From NCBI RefSeq assembly GCF_030445035.2, contig NC_080695.1, forward strand, positions 1,054,001-1,118,000: a DNA stretch of 64,000 bases. Direction: 5' to 3'. Source of the DNA: Dasypus novemcinctus (Eukaryota; Chordata; Mammalia; Cingulata; Dasypodidae). The position numbers were made by a program, and so were the translations under genes. This document shows, piece by piece, positions 1-11,900 of the stretch. Each line of letters begins with the position of its first letter. Positions within the stretch are counted from its first letter, which is position 1. The notes beneath the pieces are model-generated. The model saw only the letters and a program-made list of their open reading frames with translations. It was not told the DNA's origin and ran no database searches.

Positions 1-3000
1 ATAATCAGAACAGAACGAAATGCGCCAGAGCCACTAAGCCACAGGCAGGAGCTCTGGGGGAAACGGTGGCCTGAGAGGTCACCCCGACAGCTACGGCGAA
101 AGCCGTGTTAAGAGAGCTTCACCCCGATGTTCGCAGGGAAACGACGTGATGCCTCCTTTGCTTCAGGACTCCTCGGAGGAAAATTCCCTTGGGGGTGGGC
201 ACTGGGGTACAAAACAAGGCAGGGGGTTTGGGGGCTGACCTTACTCTTTGTCTAAATCTGGTTTTTCTAGGGTAAAAATAGCTTTTTCATGTACACATCT
301 GAAAACAGAGGAATCAGCACAACTACTTCTCCAAGAGGACGTCTCCTGTCCCCTCAAGAGCCGGCCCTGCCCGCGAGTGCCCTGGCGACAGGCTTGCTCT
401 TCGGATTGTTTGGCCCATGAGACCCTGGAGGCTTAAACTTCACAAACGCCCACTTCTAACCGCAGGGGCCCGGACTCGGCCTCGTCGGGGCTCCCGCTCG
501 CCGGTCCAGGACAGGGGCCCCTTCCTCTCTTCCTTCTCGAGGGCCCCCTCCTCTCTTCCTTTTTGGAGGGCCCCTCCTCGGCTGCGGGTCTCTGGGGCAG
601 GGGAGGCAGTGGCAGCCCTGCTCCCGGTCAGCCTGGGTGGGCGCCTGCGGGCGGGGCCCGAGTCCACAGCACACTCCGCCTCGGTGAGAACTGCCACCAG
701 GGTGCTCCCCGTGGGCACGCCAATCGCTGCCTGCAGCGGGCAGCGCCGAGGTCCCTGCCCGCACCCACGGGGGTCGCGTGGCCGCGCCTGCATCAGTCAC
801 GGAGCTGCAGAACAGGACGGCAGGGGGGAGTTATTCTAGAAAGTTCACGCACCGCGGGGGCCGACAAGTCTGTATTCTATAGGGCAGGCGGCAGGCTAGG
901 AACCTACTACAGCTAGGTTTGAATTCCCCAGGGGAGGCTGAAAAAGAGATTCTTCCTAATTTCTGAAACCCTCAAATCTGGCTTTTAAAGCCTCCAACTC
1001 TGATGGGGAGCCTCCTCTCCTTGCTGAGGGCAGCGCCCCTGTTGACTGTAGATGCAATCAGCTGTAGATGCAATCGACTGCCTATAAGATACCCTCACAG
1101 CAACAACCAGCCCTGCGTTTGCTCGACTCAACACCTGGCCAAGTTGACACGTGAAACGGCTCATGCAAGTGGCTCTGGCGGCCCCACATCCAAGAGGGGA
1201 ACGCAGACCCCGATAAGCCTGGATCGGAGAGAAGCCCCCAGGGACAAACGGACAGGAGACTCGCCACCTCGGAATCACCACCAAGAGCTCAGAGGATGAC
1301 GCAAGCAGAGAAAGGCAGGCCTGGGCGCCTGCCCAGCGGCCAGGGGCCAGCCGTCCTCTCGGGGCGCGTCCACGGCACCTTCGCAGGCGCCCGGCCCGCA
1401 GCCACCCCAGCTGCCGCCTCCCGCCTCCTCCCGGCGCACTCCTGCGGGGCCGGCGGTGCCCTGAGCTCCAGGCCCTCGTAGGCCACTTTGGAAAGTTAAG
1501 AGAAAGCTGGACTCGAGGGGTGGCCCCGCCCATGACTGGTCCTTCATGGAGGACATCTGGATACAGACCCGCAGGGGATGACCAGGGGATGCCGGAGGCA
1601 GCACGGATGGACACACGGCCAGCCCGGGAGGTCCTCCTTGCCCTGCCCGTGCCCGGCTGCATGTCTCTGGCCTCCATTATGGACAAGAGGAAGCCCCTCG
1701 TCCGTCCAAAGCCCCCAGCTGCTCGGGCAGCCCCGGGCACCAAGGCTCGCCTCTCCTTATTCAGCAAGAGCGGCCCGCACCACCGATGCGGGCAGACGAG
1801 CACCCGGGGACAGCCTGGCCGGCACCCCCCTGACCACCCCTGCCCCCGGCCGCGTCCTGGCGCTGCCCCCCCCTCCGGCCGCCCCCTGCTCATCCACCCG
1901 GCCGCCGGTTCCCCAATGGGGGACTGGGGGGTGTCGGCCTCGAAGGGCCCAGGCCTGCTGCGGCCCCGGGCCTCCCACCTGCCCGTCCTGGCCTGTCCTC
2001 TCCAGGGCAGCACCTGAAGGTCAGTGATGGCCCCAGGGGGTGGATGTGGACTGCCCCGTCAGCCCCAAACAAGCTCTGGGGCGGCCCCCCCCCCCACCCA
2101 GGGCAGGCAGCTCCCAGGCTCTGGGCGAGCCCCGGGGGGCAGGTGAGTCCATCCCCCCGAGAAGCTGCAGGTGGGGTGGGCCCGGGGCCCGCAGGTGCCG
2201 CCGCCCCCTCCCAGGGCAGACTCAGCGCTGATGTGGGGGACAGGAAGGCTCAGCCCAGGGTCACCCCAACCTGCCCGGGACCCGGCTGGAGCCAACAGGC
2301 CCCTCACCCACCCGCGGAAACGGCGCTCTCGGGGGATGCGCCGACTGCCGCCACTGCCATCTCGATGGCAACAGCCCCTTCTGCCGCCTGTCCCAGATCC
2401 GCGGGGGTCTCAGCGCCAAGCAGAGCCACGGGACCAGACCTGACCCGCACTGTGCTCCCAGCCAGCCTCCGTCTGTCCTTCCGTCCGTAAGGGGGAACGC
2501 AACTCCTACCACTCAGACTCGACCGCCCGAGACGCTTGAGAGGCTGCGGGCGAGCGGGCAGGGGACGGCGGGGCACGTGGAGTCAGCCAGCGGGCAGTGC
2601 TCCAGGGGGCCGGGGCTGGGTGGGAGGTGGCCCCTGAGGCCTGGGGCCCGGGATGAGCGCGTGCTACGGGGAAAGGCGCACGGAGCTGCTCAGCGCCACC
2701 CAGACCATGGGGCAAAGGGACCCCTGGGGACTGAGCGGGGGAGGGTGCCCGGGTGCCACTCACAGCTGTCCATCGCAGACCACCCGGCAGGACCTGCTGC
2801 CCCCCGGCCAAGGGGCCGAGGGGCCGAGGCCTGGGCCCAGGGCGGGCCAATGGGACCCCGGGGCGGGGCCGATGGGACCCCAGAATGGGCCGACGGGACT
2901 CCGGGGCAGGCGCGGCCTGCACCCCCAGGCATGGGAAGACCTCCGCCAGAGCAGACGCAGCTCCAGAGCCAGCCCGCGTCCAGGGAGCTGCCGAGGGCCC

Positions 3001-4516
3001 AAGGTCACGTCTTCCCTCCGCATCACGGCCACACCGGCTTTTTGGGACCGTCGGTGCCCTTGGGGGCGAGGGGCCCAGGTTTCCAGAGCTTTCTCCTCGG
3101 TGGCGTCTCATGCCCTGGGTGTTGGCGGGGGGCTCTCTGGGCCACAGAGGTGGGCAGGCTGCCGGGCGGCCCTCAGGTGCCACTTCACTCGGGGGCATGG
3201 CCCGCCCCCTTCCAAAGGGACTCAGCAGGTGGGGGCCGTGGCCCGGCCGGGGGACTGCCCTGGCCCCTTCTCCCTGGGCGGGTCTGGGGGTTCCCTCCCC
3301 TGTGGGGCTCGGGGAATCTGCCCCCCATTCTCGACCTCCCTGCCCCCCACTCCAGGCCCCCCTCCCACAACCTGGGGCGGTGCTGGTGATACCTGCCCCG
3401 GCACCCCGGGCTTTGACTTCTCAGCAACCCCTCAGCGACTCTCGTCTTACAGCTGACTCACCCCGGGTGGGTGGGGAGTGACCGCTCAGTGGGCGCAGGG
3501 GTGGGAGAACAGGGGATCGGGTGTTGGCGGGGAGGTCTTTGTGGTGACTCGGGATGAGGTCATGCGGGAGTGGGGGGGCCTGAGCCGTCAGGACGGGGGG
3601 CCCGACAAGAGGGGCCTTCACAGACAGACGGATGGACAGGGGGGAGCGCCGGGAAGGCCAGCCAGAGCCAGGGGACGGCGGGGTCAGGCGCTGCCCCACG
3701 GACTTCGGAGGGGACGTGGGCCTGTGGCCTCAGGGCCCCGCCTGCTGCCCTTGAAACCAAGAGCCGCGGGGGGAGGTGGCTCGGCACAGAAGCACGCAAA
3801 CAGTATGGATGGCCCAGTGGACGAGCCCCTGGACAGAGGCCACAGGAGCCAGGGGGAGGGCGGGTCCCTGGGCGGCCACCAACGGGCCCCTATCGACTCC
3901 GTGCAGAGAAGGTAAAGGGGCTTCTAAGGCACAACGCAAAGGTTCTCAAACGTTGAACCCGAGGGACACGTGCAACAGCCGAGTTCAAGAACGCAGACAA
4001 AAGCATCGTTAGGGTATAGGGGACAGACGTTAACCGGGTCACCGCAGGGGCTCACGTGCCAAACCGTGACGATCGCAGTGACGGCAGCGACAAAAGGGGG
4101 CACTGGGAGGCCACAAAGGAGGAGTCCAGCCCCGCCCGGGACAGTACCTGCTTGCTGTCCTGCTCGCCGGCCCTCGGGCTGCCTTCCGTGGGTAAATCTC
4201 TCCGCTTCGCCTACAACAGAGAAACGATCGTGTTGGGGAAAACGCGGTGAGCGAATGTCATGTGAGAACGCGCGTGAAGGGCTAAGCTGTGCTCAGAACT
4301 TAGAAGTGCCGTTGCCGGCAGGCTCAAGAACCGGGGGTGCACTCGGCCTGCTGCTCCCCACACCCCGTGAAAAGTTCAGCCCCTCCTTTCAAGGGGTCAC
4401 CGGGTACCCTGGACTCGAGTCTGCAAACCAGCCAGCCTGGACCCCCACAGCTCAGGCCCCCCGAGGCGCACATCTCAGAAAGAGCGAGACGCTGAGGCAA
4501 ACGCTCACGCTGGAAT

Positions 4517-4630
4517 TTTAAGGAACATAAAAATCCTGATTTTTTTTTACCCTTTATTGTGGCAACCATAAGTATAGAACACGAATTTTCCGCTTTACTT
4601 GTTTTTAAGTGTACAATTCAGTGGCATTAA
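4517..4630 (-). repeat. LINE-1 3' end fragment
   Basis: The plus strand reads as the reverse complement of the L1 3' untranslated end: a CCCTTTATTGTGGCAACCA-like block followed by TTTTTAAGTGTACAATTCAG and TGGCATTAA, the typical end of mammalian L1 3' tails in antisense. It is AT-rich against a GC-rich background. Subfamily cannot be assigned by eye. Confidence 0.6.
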
Positions 4631-4637
4631 CTCTTTT

Positions 4638-4690
4638 TCTAAAAGATCTGTTTATTTATTCCCCCACCCCCTTTTTTTTCCTAAAGTTTT
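4638..4690 (-). repeat. Possible 3' end of a DAS-type SINE
   Basis: The string AAAGATCTGTTTATTTATTC followed by C- and T-rich sequence resembles the antisense 3' tail of the complete DAS SINE at 59244-59670. Only about 50 bases are present, so this could also be a low-complexity tail. Confidence 0.3.
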
Positions 4691-4973
4691 AAAGAGACAG
4701 AGCCGTTGGGGCTTTTCCTGGGCACGTGGCTCGAGGAAGGCGGGCATCCGGCCGGCAGTGACCCCGGGCAGGCTCCCGAGGCGGAGGGAGGCGGGCTGTG
4801 GCCGGGCGCCGTCGTCAGCCTGGTGCCAGGCAGGGGGACAGGCCTTCGCCCAGGACCCCGTGCTCAGCGTGGCCCGAGGCCCTCGCTCCTGCGTCACTGC
4901 CCCAAGCACTGACCCCCCAACCTGCAGGCACAGGTGGGGTGGCCCCGACTGCATGCCTGGGCGCCTTCGGGTG

Positions 4974-5473
4974 NNNNNNNNNNNNNNNNNNNNNNNNNNN
5001 NNNNNNNNNNNNNNNNNNNNNNNNNNNNNNNNNNNNNNNNNNNNNNNNNNNNNNNNNNNNNNNNNNNNNNNNNNNNNNNNNNNNNNNNNNNNNNNNNNNN
5101 NNNNNNNNNNNNNNNNNNNNNNNNNNNNNNNNNNNNNNNNNNNNNNNNNNNNNNNNNNNNNNNNNNNNNNNNNNNNNNNNNNNNNNNNNNNNNNNNNNNN
5201 NNNNNNNNNNNNNNNNNNNNNNNNNNNNNNNNNNNNNNNNNNNNNNNNNNNNNNNNNNNNNNNNNNNNNNNNNNNNNNNNNNNNNNNNNNNNNNNNNNNN
5301 NNNNNNNNNNNNNNNNNNNNNNNNNNNNNNNNNNNNNNNNNNNNNNNNNNNNNNNNNNNNNNNNNNNNNNNNNNNNNNNNNNNNNNNNNNNNNNNNNNNN
5401 NNNNNNNNNNNNNNNNNNNNNNNNNNNNNNNNNNNNNNNNNNNNNNNNNNNNNNNNNNNNNNNNNNNNNNNNN
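4974..5473. other. Assembly gap of exactly 500 Ns
   Basis: An uninterrupted run of 500 Ns. The round length suggests a placeholder for a gap of unknown size rather than a measured one. It falls about 240 bases downstream of the CACNA1H exon 16 splice donor, and all later exons of the gene are missing from the window, so the gap or the join across it probably hides sequence. Confidence 0.95.
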
Positions 5474-5713
5474 GCCGGCCTGAGCCCACACACCCCTGCA
5501 GCACCCTAGGTGCTCGCCCCCGGGCGTCACCGTGGACGGTGAGGGTCTGTCCTTCCCCTTACATCCTCCCATGCCCAGGAGCCCAGGGCCCCCTCCCCGA
5601 GCTGCGTGTGCCGCGCCACCCACCCCTCGTGGCCGCCCTGCCGAGAGGCCTGCTGGGGCGGGGTCTTGGAGCCCGTTCCCGGGAAGGCCTCAAGGGCAGG
5701 GTCGGGGTCCTAC

Positions 5714-5923
5714 CAGAGACCTCTGGTCCCCCGGCTGAGGGTCCCCGGAGCTGCTGCTGCCGCGCCGCGAGGCCTGGAGGCTGGGGGCCGCGTCCGGGTG
5801 CGGGGACCCCTTGGGGGTGGGCCATGGGCGTGGCCGCCGTGCGCACGATGAGGGGCGGGGGCAGGCTGGCGCGGCCGTCCAGGTGCCCGTTGGGGGTCAG
5901 GGCCAGCGAGCACACCTTCAGCT
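5714..5923 (-). CDS. CACNA1H: CACNA1H exon 16, start of II-III linker, with a 1-bp insertion
   Basis: The acceptor is CCCCCCCAG at 5924-5932 and the exon opens with AGCTGAAGG, completing a Glu codon. The first half translates as [20 protein letters not shown] and the following [13 protein letters not shown], matching the Cav3.2 II-III linker. After that Met the frame is lost; shifting by one base restores [20 protein letters not shown] and [14 protein letters not shown] up to a GTAGGA donor at 5713-5708. Length is 210 nt, one more than the 69 codons plus 2 nt expected. The extra base lies within about 5814-5823. A weaker alternative donor (GTCTCT) begins at 5720. Confidence 0.8.
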
Positions 5924-8900
5924 CTGGGGGGGGCAGGACGGGCGAGTGGGCTCCTGGAGGGCAGCAAGCAGGGCGTCCCGCCGCGCCCCCCGCCCCTCCC
6001 GCACACGCACCTGCGGCTCGGAGGTCTCTGAACTTGTCGAATTCCTCCTCAAAGTGGGTGGACGCTTTGTCCTCGTCGGTGTCGGACCTGTTGGCGTCGC
6101 CCTGGCCCGAGCAGAAGGGACGCCGGGGCCTTGGGCTGCGGCCGGGGGGGGACGTGGCCACGGGCTCTGCCTGGGCAGGGGACCCCACCTCCTGGACGTG
6201 GGCTGACCCCGGGAGCCTGCCCGACGTGCCCCCGCCCCTCCCCCACTCCTTCTCTCTCCCTCCTGTTCCCCCGCCCCTCCTGTGAACTCCCCCCTCCCCG
6301 TCCTCCCCCTCCCCTCCCCTCCCCTCCCTGTCCTCCCCGCTCCCTCCCCCTCCCCTCACCTCCGCCTGGAAGCCCTCCACCAGGATGGCCACGAGCAGGT
6401 TGAAGAGCACGTAGTTGCCGAAAGTCATGAGGGCCACGAAGTAGAGGGCGGCCCAGGACGAGGTGGAGGCCATGCCGTTGTAGAGCACGACGTTCCAGTC
6501 CTCCTGCGTGAGGATCTGCGGGGACGCCGGGCTGGCCGGGGGCCCCACCGCGCGCACCCCTGCCCCGCGCCCGGGCCGCGCCCCCCAGGCCCCCTCCCCC
6601 CGGGGCGTCACCTGGAACACGGTGACGATGGCCCACAGCAGGGAGTCGAAGTTCTTCCTGTCGGGCACCGTGTCCCCCGTGTCGGTCTTCAGGCTGAACT
6701 TGCAGCCGAAGAGGTGCATGCCCAGGATGCTGGGGGGAGGCGGGCGTGAGCGGGGGTCCGGGCGGGGTGGGCGAGAGGAGCGGGTGTGAGCGGGGGTCCG
6801 GGCGGGGAGGGCGAGAGGGGCGCGGGGCGGGCGTGAGCGGGGGTCCGGGCGGGGAGGGCGAGAGGGGCGCGGGGCGGGGGTGAGCGGGGGGGGGGGTGAG
6901 CGGGGGGGGGGGGGGGGGGCCCGGGCAGCGCGGGCGAGAGGGGCGCGGGGCGGGCGTGAGCGGGGGTCCGGGCGGGGAGGGCGAGAGGGGCGCGGGGCGG
7001 GCGTGCGGGGAGGGCGAGAGGGGCGCGGGGCGGGCGTGAGCGAGGGGGGGGGGGGGGGCCGGGCGGGGAGGGCGAGAGGGCGCGGGGTGGGCGTGAGCAG
7101 GGGACTGGGTGGGGAGGGCGAGAGGGGCGCGGGGCGGGCGTGAGCGGGGGGGGGGGGGGGGGGGGCCGGGCGGGGAGGGCGAGAGGGCGCGGGGTGGGCG
7201 TGAGCAGGGGACTGGGTGGGGAGGGCGAGAGGGGCGCGGGGCGGGCGTGAGCGGGGGTCTGGGCGGGGAGGGCGAGAGGGGCGCGGGGCCGGCGTGAGCG
7301 GGGGACTGGGCGGGGAGGGCGAGAGGGGCGCGGGGCGGGCGTGAGCGGGGGGGGGGGCCGGGCGGGGAGGGCGAGAGGGGCGCGGGGTGGGCGTGAGCGG
7401 GGGGACTGGGTGGGGAGGGCGAGAGGGGTGCGGGGCGGGCGTGAGCGGGGGGGGGGGGGGGGCCGGGCGGGGAGGGCGAGAGGGCGCGGGGTGGGCGTGA
7501 GCAGGGGACTGGGTGGGGAGGGCGAGAGGGGCGCGGGGCGGGCGTGAGCGGGGGTCTGGGCGGGGAGGGCGAGAGGGGCGCGGGGCCGGCGTGAGCGGGG
7601 GACTGGGCGGGGAGGGCGAGAGGGGCGCGGGGCGGGCGTGAGCGGGGGGGGGGGGGGCCGGGCGGGGAGGGCGAGAGGGGCGCGGGGTGGGCGTGAGCGG
7701 GGGGACTGGGTGGGGAGGGCGAGAGGGGTGCGGGGCGGGCGTGAGCGGGGGTCTGGGCGGGGAGGGCGAGAGGGGCGCGGGGCGGGCGTGAGCGGGGGGC
7801 CGGGCGGGGAGGGCGAGAGGGGCGCGGGGCGGGCGTGAGCGGGGGGCCGGGCGGGGAGGGCGAGAGGGGCGCGGGGCGGGCGTGAGCGGGGGACTGGGCG
7901 GGGAGGGCGAGAGGGGCGCGGGGCGGGCGTGAGCGAGGGACCGGGCGGCGGGCGAGAGGGGCGCGGGGCGGGCGTGAGCAGGGGACTGGGTGGGGAGGGC
8001 GAGAGGGGCGCGGGGCGGGCGTGAGCGAGGGACCGGGCGGCGGGCGAGAGGGGCGCGGGGCGGGCGTGAGCAGGGGACTGGGTGGGGAGGGCGAGAGGGG
8101 CGCGGGGCGGGCGTGAGCGAGGGACCGGGCGGCGGGCGAGAGGGGCGCGGGGCGGGCGTGAGCGAGGGACTGGGCGGCGGGCGAGAGGGGCGCGGGGCGG
8201 GCGTGAGCGGGGGGGGGGGGGGGGGGGGCCGGGCGGGGAGGGCGAGAGGGGCGCGGGGCGGGCGTGAGCGGGGGTCTGGGCGGGGAGGGCGAGAGGGGCG
8301 CGGGGCGGGCGTGAGCGGGGGGCCAGGCGGGGAGGGCGAGAGGGGCGCGGGGCGGGCGTGAGCGGGGGGCCGGGCGGGGAGGGCGAGAGGGGCGCGGGGC
8401 GGGCGTGAGCGGGGGGCCGGGCGGGGAGGGCGAGAGGGGCGCGGGGCGGGCGTGAGCGAGGGACCGGGCGGCGGGCGAGAGGGGCGCGGGGCGGGCGTGA
8501 GCAGGGGACTGGGTGGGGAGGGCGAGAGGGGCGCGGGGCGGGCGTGAGCGAGGGACCGGGCGGCGGGCGAGAGGGGCACGGGGCGGGCGTGAGCAGGGGA
8601 CTGGGTGGGGAGGGCGAGAGGGGCGCGGGGCGGGCGTGAGCGGGGGACTGGGCGGGGAGGGCGAGAGGGGCGCGGGGGTGGGCGTGAGCGGGGGACCGGG
8701 GCGGCGGGCGAGAGGGAAGGGGGAGGAGGGGGGGGGTGGGCATCCTCTCCACCACGCGGTGGGCCTGGCCCCAGGGATCCTCGCGTCTCGCCCCCTCTGG
8801 CGGCCTGAGCCCTGTGGCCGGCTCGTGCCTCCCCGTCCACCCTACAGCCGGGCGCCTGGTGAGCAGCGGCAGAACGCGCACCCGCGGCTGGTCCCACCCG

Positions 8901-11900
8901 ACCCAGCGCCAGCCCCGTATAGAGCAAAAGCTCAATGAGTGCTGGGCGAGCGGCACGGCGGGCAGGTGGCTGTGCTTCCGCTGGTGCTGCACCTGCAGGA
9001 GTGCCCCCCCAGGCGCAGGCGCGCCCACCTGAAGATGAAGATGAAGAGCATGAGCAGCATGCAGAAGGTGGCCACATTGTCCATGGTCTTCACCAGCACG
9101 ACGAGCTGGCGGCGCAGCGCGGGCAGGAAGCGCACCAGCTTGAGCACGCGCAGCAGCCGGAACGTGCGCAGCACCGAGAGCCCGCCGTCCGCCTGCCCCA
9201 CGATCTCCCAGACGCTGCGGTGGAGCGCAAGCCGGGCTCAGGGTCCTGGCCTGGCCCCCTGGCCCCCTGCCCCCTGGCCCGGTCCCAGCGCCCGGCCCCA
9301 GCCTGGCACCCTCCTTGGCCCAGGAGCAAGTCCGGCTGCGTCCAGGCGCCCGGGAGCTGCCTCGTCGGCCACCACCCCCAGTGGGGGCCCGGCCCTCCCG
9401 AGGCTCCTGCCAGGTCAGGGGGCTTCTCAATCGGGGACCCTCCCCCCTGTGCCAGGACTGCCTGTCCTCACCCAGCCCCCTCCCCACTCGACTCCCGGGG
9501 GCGCTGCCCCCTCTTGGGGGAGACTCGGGGGGAGTGCGCCCAGATTCTCGCGTCCGGCCGTGATCTCGCTGCAGCAGCTGCCCCCGGCGGCAGGCGTGCG
9601 CAGCCAGGACGCCCTCCCGCCGAGACGCAGCCAGCCTGGGGGCGCCAGCCGGTGCCCGCGGCGGGACGTGGGCCCCAAGGCAGGGGCCCTCCGCCCGGGA
9701 CCATTGCCTGGGCCGCCGGGCCCCTCCCGCCCACCTCTTCCTCCTCCGGGGCGGCCCCGCCCGCGGCCACACCTGATGACCACGATGACGCCGTCGAAGA
9801 TGTTGTAGGGGTTGCGGATGTAGCCGAGCGGCCCGCAGGCCAGCAGCTTCAGCGCCATCTCCAGCGCGAACAAGCTGGTGAACACGACGTTGCTGATCTC
9901 CAGCGCGTTGGTCAGCTCGTCGGGCTGCGGCGGCGGCGGGCGCTCAGGGCCGCGCTCCGGGGGCCGTGGGGCTCGCGCTCGACCCCCGCCCAGCCTTGGC
10001 GCCCGCCTGACCCCACTGCCCCTCGGTCCCGGGGCCGCCGCGGGCTCCCCGAGCGCAGGCCCCCGGGAGCTGCCCGTCCACCTGCCTGCCCCGCCACACC
10101 CCTTGGGCCGACCTGACCCTGGCCAGACCCTCTGCCCCCCCCGGGACTCAGTTTCTTCTTCTGCAAAATGGGGGTGCTGGGGGGGAGGCAGAGGCTGTTG
10201 CCCCAAACACTGAGTCGAGGGCGATGAGCACGGACGCGCAGCGACATGGCAAGGGAAACCGGCCGCAGGGACAGGAGGGACCCCGAGCTGCTGGCTTCCC
10301 GCGGGTCTGTGTGCACCCATGCACACACCTGCATGTGTCTGCCTGTTACAAGCATGTCTGCGCGTGCACGTCTGTGTATCTGCAGGTCGTCCACGTGTAA
10401 CCTACGTACATGTCTGCATGTACATGTGTGTGCACGCCTGCAGTTGCCTGTGTGTTACACATATGTGCGTGTGCATTTGCACGCCTGCTTGTTGTCTGCA
10501 CACACCTATGTGCGTGTGCACAAAAGCTCTCATTCACCCGAGACCGTACTTCCGTAGCCCTTTGCTCTCCCCGGGTTTCAGTCTCGCCCTCCCCTGTGAC
10601 CAGCCCAGCCTGGGGCCTGCTGAAGGGAAACAGGCTGGAACTTCCTGCGTCCCCCCGAGTTGAACCCAAGGAGCCCACGGACCCGAAAAGCCCGAGGGTG
10701 GGGGCGGGAAAGCAGCTCGGGGGTCCTCAGCGAGCCGCGCACTTGGGCTCACTCTCACCCTGCTGGCCCCGTGCTGGGGGCGACTGAGGGGGCCGTGCAG
10801 CGGCCCCGCACCGCCAGCCTCTTCCTCCCACCAAGGGGTGCCACAGGGGCATAGCTGGGGGTCTGCGTGACGGCGGGGGGATCAGAGCTGGGGCAGGGAC
10901 GGCCATGTCGGGGCTCACCTGGGGGGCCCACTCCGGCCACCTCCCCCCCCCGGGAGAACCTCCAGGCAGGAAGTGCTGCGCCCGTGTCCCCACCTGGTGA
11001 GACCCCCGCCCGAGGAGGGGCCGCGAGCACCCGTTTCATCCAGGTCCCGGGGTGGCCCCAGCCCAGGCCGCTCCCCGCCTCCAGCCCCATGTCCCCGGAC
11101 CCCCCGGGCCCCGCCGGAGGTGCAAGCCCACGCGAGGGGCTCCCACCCGGCCGGGCTCCCCGAGGTCTCGCCGCCGCCGCCCACCTGCTCGTGGTACTCG
11201 ACGCCCATGCTCAGCGTGTTCACCAGGATGGCCGCCATGATGCCGCGGTTGAAGTACTTGCTGTCCACGATGCGGCGCAGCTTGGCGCCCGCCGCGGCCC
11301 GCAGGCGGCCTGGGTGCGCGGGTGCCCCCGGTGCGCCCTGGCCCGGCACGTCCCCCACGGGCGTCTGCGTGGGGTCCCGGCAGTCGCGGCGCCGCGCATC
11401 ATGCGTGAACTCGTAGACGCCGCTGCCGTCCGAGCCGCCGCTCTCCGAGTCGCTGGGCTCCGGGGCCGCCTCCCCCGGGCCGCCGGCGCAGAACGGGCAG
11501 CTCTTCAGCTCGCAGCCCAGCGTGCCCGCCGGGGGGCTGGGCAGTGCGCAGGGCACACTCAGGCCCGACAGCCGGCCGGGGGCCCCGCCCAGGCCTGCGG
11601 GGAGGGCGGTGTCAGGGCCCGCCCGGGTCTGCGGACTGGACATGACCGCTCTGGGGAGGGGCTCCCGCAGGCGGGGTTAGCTAGGGTGAGGGCGTGCCAA
11701 GGCTGCACCGCCCGGACGCCGTGACAAGGGGCCGTGTAAGGACCCACGGGGGACGACCACACGAGGGCAGAGGGGAGCCAGCAGGGAGTGGCCGCCAGCC
11801 CAGGACCCCAAGGCCCGCTGGCGCTGGATGCAGGGGGCAGGAGCACGGCCCTGCCCGCACCCGCGCCCGGGCCTGCCCGGCCTGAGGACGCGTTCACGCC

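Larger units (their letters stand above)
1..4973. other. Left flank beyond the gap, no gene recognised
   Basis: This GC-rich stretch contains many open frames in all six frames, but none resembles a known protein and none shows splice-bounded conserved blocks. I looked specifically for the missing CACNA1H exons (rest of the II-III linker, domains III and IV) on both strands and found none. Positions 1-330 and 3930-4320 are less GC-rich and look like old unique or decayed-repeat DNA. The only recognisable content is the repeat debris at about 4517-4690. Whether this block really lies next to exon 16 depends on the gap at 4974-5473. Confidence 0.6.

Noticed and set aside
985..2013. A 342-codon minus-strand frame in the left flank, considered as a missing CACNA1H exon
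   Set aside because: The translation has no T-type channel segment (no S1-S6, P-loop or known linker motif).
5721..5721. Exon 16 donor at CAGAG|GTCTCT
   Set aside because: It leaves the exon 7 nt shorter and out of phase after correcting the extra base; the GTAGGA donor at 5713 gives the expected 69 codons.
5559..9772. Open frames of more than 1,000 codons on the minus strand, Pro/Arg/Ser-rich
   Set aside because: They arise because the intron-12 minisatellite has few stops on the C-rich strand. They run through real exons and introns without regard to splice sites and match no family.
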